11,577 bases of DNA from Echinostoma caproni (lineage: Eukaryota; Platyhelminthes; Trematoda; Plagiorchiida; Echinostomatidae), in the NCBI GenBank assembly GCA_900618425.1, contig UZAN01040600.1, positions 49,065-60,641 of the forward strand. Reading direction: 5' to 3'. The notes under the pieces were generated by a model. It was not told the origin of the DNA. It saw nothing but the letters and a program-made list of their open reading frames with translations, and searched no databases. The position numbers and the translations under genes were made by a program. Each line of letters starts with the position of its first letter. The stretch's first letter is position 1. Shown here one piece after another: positions 10,241-11,577 of this stretch.

Positions 10241-11070
10241 AACCTATCTAGCTCCAGCACCCAACCGCACTCTAACTGGGGAGTAATACAGCAAGCGAAT
10301 AAGTTTTGTTATTTGGGCAGCTACATCTCATCCAGTGGACGCATCACGGGTGTCAGCTCGCATACAGAAGGCTGGGTTGGCATTTGCCAACTTGAGACAA
10401 GCCGAATGTATGCTGCGGCAGTTCGACCAGTTCTGATATACGGCGCAGAAACTTGACCATTAAGGAAACAGGATAAAAATAGACCATCGGTGTTCGAACA
10501 CAGCTGTCCATACAGCATTGCACGAATCTGGTGGGGCAGCCAGACGAGCAATGCTGAGGTTAGGCACAGAGTTTTAGGTAATCGCCTGCTTGAACAAATG
10601 GTCGACCTCCATAGATTACGCTGGTTGAGACATGCGATGCGCATGTCCCCAGATAGTTTGCCACTACGAGCGATGTTTGCTGAGGCAGGTAGCGTTTGAA
10701 AAAAGAAACAAGGGCGGTCAGACTAAGACCTTGGTATGAGGGTATGAAAACCCTAACCAGGAAACTGGTTCATATAGCTCCCCTTTGGCTCCCTAACTGG
10801 GGACCCCGAGATCATGGTTACCGATGGTTAGAGACACTGAGTGATACGGCTGGGTGTCGTAAACAGTGGCGTTCAGAACCTTCTCAATTTCTCTTCAGCA
10901 TTAGTCCACTGAAATTCCAAATTTTCTCTTTGGTGCTACTTTCAACCTTTCCTGTCTTTCTCCTAATATTTATCCAAATGGGCAACCAAAGGATAGCAAC
11001 GAAAACCGGAGCACGATAGTGCATGGTTAATGGTTGTACAAACTGAACCGAAATGAAACTGGGGTAGGGG
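10241..11070 (+). mobile_element. Non-LTR retrotransposon (LINE) 3' end, decayed
   Basis: This is the C-terminal part of a trematode-type LINE polyprotein plus its 3' untranslated tail, antisense to the host gene. Recognisable blocks in order are: NKFCYLGSYISSSGRIT (end of the reverse transcriptase palm/thumb), VSARIQKAGLAFANLR in a shifted frame (10350-10397), RMYAAAVRPVLIYGAET from 10403, IARIWWGSQTSNAEVRHRVLG, VDLHRLRWLRHAMRM, and WGPRDHGYRWLETLSDTAG in a third frame. It is dead: the expected Trp after GAET is a TGA at 10454, there are several frameshifts, and a stretch is missing between NLR and RMY. The tail aligns with that of the second copy at 5181-5507. The family is probably close to the RTE-like SR2/SjR2 group of schistosomes; I am not certain of the clade. 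Confidence 0.88.
10403..10699 (+). pseudogene. LINE reverse transcriptase C-terminal fragment
   Basis: This is the longest stretch of the plus-strand LINE that keeps one frame. It starts at RMYAAAVRPVLIYGAET, crosses an in-frame TGA (10454-10456) where the family has Trp, and continues PLRKQDK, then SIARIWWGSQTSNAEVRHRV, then LGNRLLEQMVDLHRLRWLRH. It ends at the TGA at 10697-10699, where the family would continue into a Trp-Lys-Lys-rich segment and then GGQTKTW. The GGQTKT residues are present just downstream in another frame, which shows a frameshift rather than a natural end. It cannot make a functional protein. Confidence 0.8.
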
Positions 11071-11150
11071 ACATTATAATTGTAATAGGCATTATTAGTA
11101 ACTGCCTGTTATGATTCGAAAGAAACTCAGGGGACAAAATTGGAACTGAC

Positions 11151-11339
11151 CCGATCAGGAGAAAACTTCAAGCCATGCATACAGAAAGTGCCCAAAAACT
11201 GTCGAAATTTCCCGATAGCAGTGGCAATCGCAGTCAGATCAATTGATGCGTTCATTGGTGTAGTCGGACTGGTCTCGTGGTTAGTTTTTGCACCGGAAAC
11301 AGGTTGGACAGTGTTTTGGTCGAATACGGTAATCGTGTA
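11151..11339 (-). CDS. DOP1/Dopey homologue, internal exon (most upstream one in window)
   Basis: This is an internal exon of 189 bases, exactly 63 codons. It opens right after a strong acceptor (pyrimidine-rich tract ending in tctgctctcag) and closes at CGG followed by the donor GTCAGT, so both edges are phase 0. The peptide starts YTITVFDQNTVQPVSG, passes through a Thr/Ser/Pro-rich linker, and ends in a compact helix-like segment, IDLTAIATAIGKFRQFLGTF followed by CMHGLKFSPDR. I call it DOP1 because it precedes the more recognisable exons in the right order and in phase; its own similarity is weak to my eye. DOP1 proteins act with the MON2 scaffold and a Neo1/ATP9-type flippase on Golgi and endosome membranes (family knowledge). 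A plus-strand open frame over the same bases looks like a shadow. The plus-strand LINE fragment ends only about 80 bases beyond its donor. Confidence 0.6.
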
Positions 11340-11577
11340 CTGAGAGCAGAAGTGGTAACGGATTGGGAGTGTGTAGCGAAGAAAACAGCGTGCACAAACA
11401 GAGGTTAGTGACCGTTACGATGGCGTGTGAAAAGAGGGTAAAAGAAACAACAGGAGCATAAACTACTGGAATCCCTTGATCCCATTCGAGGATATTTCGC
11501 ACACTTGCATAGAGTTGTAAATATGTGTGTCTATAAACCATGCTGCCTTGAAAGTAACTGTTCTCTTCAAAAACCGG
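11340..11577 (-). other. Intron of the DOP1 homologue (partial)
   Basis: This sequence lies upstream of the acceptor tctgctctcag, with a long pyrimidine-rich approach on the minus strand (ccgttaccacttctgctc). It runs off the right edge of the window. No exon is visible in it. Confidence 0.5.

Larger units (their letters stand above)
8479..11150 (-). other. Intron of the DOP1 homologue with LINE insertion
   Basis: The intron runs from donor GTCAGT (11150) to the acceptor chosen at 8479 (or 8540). Its upstream part is occupied by the plus-strand LINE remnant at 10241-11070. The region 8540-10240 has scattered short open frames on both strands (for example minus 9838-9647 and 9234-8989), with no family I recognise and no clear acceptor and donor pair. 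If the 8540 acceptor is the real one, a small missing exon must lie somewhere here. Confidence 0.5.

Noticed and set aside
11140..11343. A 67-codon plus-strand open frame with a hydrophobic segment
   Set aside because: It is the shadow of the minus-strand exon 11339-11151, which has matching splice sites on both sides.

Overview
The window reads as intron-rich animal DNA. There is no operon structure, no ribosome-binding sites and no long uninterrupted genes. Short coding blocks with consensus splice signals are separated by introns of 2 to 5 kb that carry decayed retrotransposons. The retrotransposon protein fragments resemble the non-LTR endonuclease/reverse transcriptase family that is abundant in trematodes (flukes). 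Base composition looks less AT-rich than Schistosoma, so a liver, lung or intestinal fluke (opisthorchiid, fasciolid or paragonimid type) is my best guess. That is inference.

One real gene runs along the whole window on the minus strand. It is a DOP1/Dopey-family homologue, a large cytoplasmic protein of Golgi and endosome membrane trafficking. I can support four internal exons, in transcript order: 11339-11151, 8478-8286 (or 8539-8286), 3653-3373 and 1010-502. Their junction phases fit (0/0, 1/1, 0/0), giving 390 continuous codons plus two bases with no stop. Both the N-terminal and the C-terminal parts of the protein lie outside the window.

Layout by increasing coordinate: 1-501 is intron. 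502-1010 is the exon with the DOP1-like RFALLWHL segment. 1011-3372 is an intron with a cluster of perfect palindromes at 2994-3236. 3373-3653 is the exon with the LPEWL segment. 3654-8285 is a large intron holding a TA microsatellite, a minus-strand LINE 3' end (5181-5507), an unassigned stretch open on both strands (7270-7650) and a tRNA-derived SINE-like element (about 7708-7880). 8286-8478 is an exon. 8479-11150 is an intron with a plus-strand, badly mutated LINE 3' end (10241-11070). 11151-11339 is an exon, and 11340-11577 is intron.

The two LINE pieces belong to the same family, because their 3' untranslated tails still align. They lie in opposite orientation on either side of the 8286-8478 exon. 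That arrangement could in principle let the pre-mRNA fold back around this exon. I found no RNA gene apart from the tRNA-like head, no CRISPR array, and no clear sign of a previously undescribed system. The most useful results are the exon model, the inverted LINE pair and the SINE candidate.
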